Positions 5,983-6,393 of a stretch of DNA of 6,393 nt are shown in pieces. The stretch comes from Veillonella sp. (GTDB lineage: Bacteria; Bacillota; Negativicutes; Veillonellales; Veillonellaceae). The notes beneath the pieces are model-generated. The model did not search any database. It saw only the letters and a program-made list of their open reading frames with translations, and was not told where the DNA came from. Numbering within the stretch: position 1 is the stretch's first letter; every line of letters starts with the position of its first letter. A program made the position numbers and the translations under genes. Location: NCBI RefSeq assembly GCF_019414865.1, contig NZ_DXLG01000091.1:1-6393 (forward strand), in the 5' to 3' direction.

Positions 5983-6193
5983 ATTTTGCACGCATTTCCG
6001 CCACAGAATAAGTAACAGGATCTTGCTTATATTCTGCTAATGCTTTTTGACCTACCTTAAGATCAAATTCATCTTCAATCTTTTCTAGTAAAGCCTTCTT
6101 AAAGAGAGTAGAAAGTGTTTCATCCATAAACTCAGCATATGTTTTAAATAACTCTTCTTCTTGTTCATTTAAACGGACTGAAATATTTGCCAT
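5972..6193 (-). CDS. RelB/DinJ-like (DUF6290-type) antitoxin
   Basis: A 73-residue acidic protein that should bind and neutralise the overlapping RelE-type toxin and repress its own operon. The N-terminus MANISVRLNEQEEELFKTYA is a ribbon-helix-helix pattern: strand ANISVRL (2-8) then helices at about 9-24 and 28-42 (TLSTLFKKALLEKIEDE). The C-terminal part (44-73, ending AEMRAKYGL) would wrap the toxin. It resembles small antitoxins I associate with DUF6290/RelB. The ATG at 6193 is preceded by a full AAGGAGGT 7 nt away. A GTG at 6202 is excluded because it lies within that site. The strong site against the toxin's weak one fits an excess of antitoxin. The ribosome binding site is one arm of a 37-bp palindrome upstream. 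Confidence 0.9.
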   Translation of the reverse strand: MANISVRLNEQEEELFKTYAEFMDETLSTLFKKALLEKIEDEFDLKVGQKALAEYKQDPVTYSVAEMRAKYGL

Positions 6194-6200
6194 ATAAAGC

Positions 6201-6237
6201 ACCTCCTTGTGTAATACATTGTATTACATAAGGAGGT
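6201..6237. promoter_or_regulatory. 37-bp palindromic operator of the toxin-antitoxin operon
   Basis: ACCTCCTT (6201-6208) and AAGGAGGT (6230-6237) are the outer arms; TGTAATACA (6210-6218) and TGTATTACA (6220-6228) are the inner arms around base 6219. Only the pair 6209/6229 does not match. The inner 19 bp has the size and symmetry of sites bound by ribbon-helix-helix antitoxins and overlaps the predicted -10, so autorepression is expected. On the minus strand the 3' arm is exactly the antitoxin's Shine-Dalgarno sequence, and the 5' arm is a perfect anti-Shine-Dalgarno. Confidence 0.8.
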
Positions 6238-6246
6238 TTTAGTCCA
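6218..6246 (-). promoter_or_regulatory. Likely toxin-antitoxin promoter
   Basis: On the minus strand TGGACT (6246-6241, four of six -35 matches) and TACAAT (6223-6218, five of six -10 matches) are 17 bp apart. The -10 sits in the centre of the palindrome. Transcription would start near 6211, leaving an 18-nt leader with the full ribosome binding site but only the 3' half of the palindrome. The boxes are moderate; no better pair is seen up to the hairpin at 6305. Confidence 0.5.
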
Positions 6247-6304
6247 TTCCTTAAACTTGCAAACAGTACTATTTTAATAAAATTTTATATTTCAGAAATT
6301 AGAC

Positions 6305-6362
6305 ATACAAAAAAGGCATACCACCCTTCTCTCGTCTCTCAGCGGCATGCCTTTTTATGTAT
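6305..6362 (-). terminator. Terminator hairpin upstream of the toxin-antitoxin unit
   Basis: AAAAAGGCAT (6310-6319) pairs with ATGCCTTTTT (6347-6356), and ATACA/TGTAT (6305-6309, 6358-6362) can extend it past a one-base bulge. In the minus-strand RNA the stem also grows inward by GCC with GGU (one G-U pair) and ends in a run of six U. In the plus-strand RNA that inner position is an A-C mismatch. The hairpin is therefore slightly better for the minus strand, suggesting it ends a gene entering from the right, while the A/T flanks allow both directions. Confidence 0.7.
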
Positions 6363-6366
6363 ATAG

Positions 6367-6393
6367 TTACTCTCGAACTATATCGTATGTCAG
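6367..6393 (-). CDS. Possible last codons of a minus-strand gene cut by the window edge
   Basis: Reading leftward from 6393, one frame gives LTYDIVRE and a TAA at 6369-6367, which is 5 nt before the terminator hairpin. A gene ending just before a minus-favouring terminator is a sensible layout, but eight codons cannot identify a protein or prove coding. Another minus frame stays open through the hairpin, which is less likely to be real. Confidence 0.3.
   Translation of the reverse strand: MTYDIVRE

Overview
The window reads as chromosomal DNA of a low-GC Firmicute that has an outer membrane. Veillonella or a close Negativicute is the best guess. The reasons are strong AGGAGG-type ribosome binding sites, moderately AT-rich coding DNA, and a family 9 (heptosyltransferase-type) glycosyltransferase of the kind used for lipopolysaccharide, in one transcription unit with envelope proteins. 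The taxon is inferred from general features and memory of similar proteins; no search was run.

Left part (28-4301, minus strand): an envelope operon of five genes, read right to left. An extended -10 promoter at 4273-4301 precedes a lipoprotein polysaccharide deacetylase (3432-4235). Next come a membrane-anchored NAGPA-type phosphodiester glycosidase (2482-3420, TTG start), an anchored propeller-like protein of unknown function (1532-2473), a GT9 glycosyltransferase (290-1462) and an uncharacterised 91-residue protein (28-303). The first three genes are 8-11 bp apart, with each stop codon running into the next ribosome binding site. A perfect 13-bp hairpin at 1499-1525 separates them from the GT9 gene and may lower expression of the distal pair. 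Together the products suggest building (GT9) and trimming or modifying (deacetylase, glycosidase) of a surface glycan outside the cytoplasmic membrane.

Middle (4236-4552): a 317-bp divergent intergenic region. It holds both promoters and, on the minus strand at 4305-4406, what looks like the C-terminal end of a decayed nitroreductase gene. On the plus strand follows a carbon-nitrogen hydrolase of the omega-amidase (MtnU/YafV) type (4553-5344), ending in an unusually long hairpin terminator.

Right part (5493-6393, minus strand): a type II toxin-antitoxin module with a RelB/RHH-like antitoxin (5972-6193), an overlapping RelE-type toxin (5716-5982) and a third small gene of unknown function (5493-5705). 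Upstream lies a 37-bp near-perfect palindrome (6201-6237) whose one arm is the antitoxin's own ribosome binding site. It is probably the autoregulatory operator and could also act as an RNA hairpin that hides the ribosome binding site in read-through transcripts. A terminator hairpin (6305-6362) and perhaps the last codons of another minus-strand gene close the window.

Most of the window is ordinary housekeeping or envelope DNA. The items most worth a second look are the palindrome, the third toxin-antitoxin gene, the nitroreductase remnant and the unknown propeller-like operon member.
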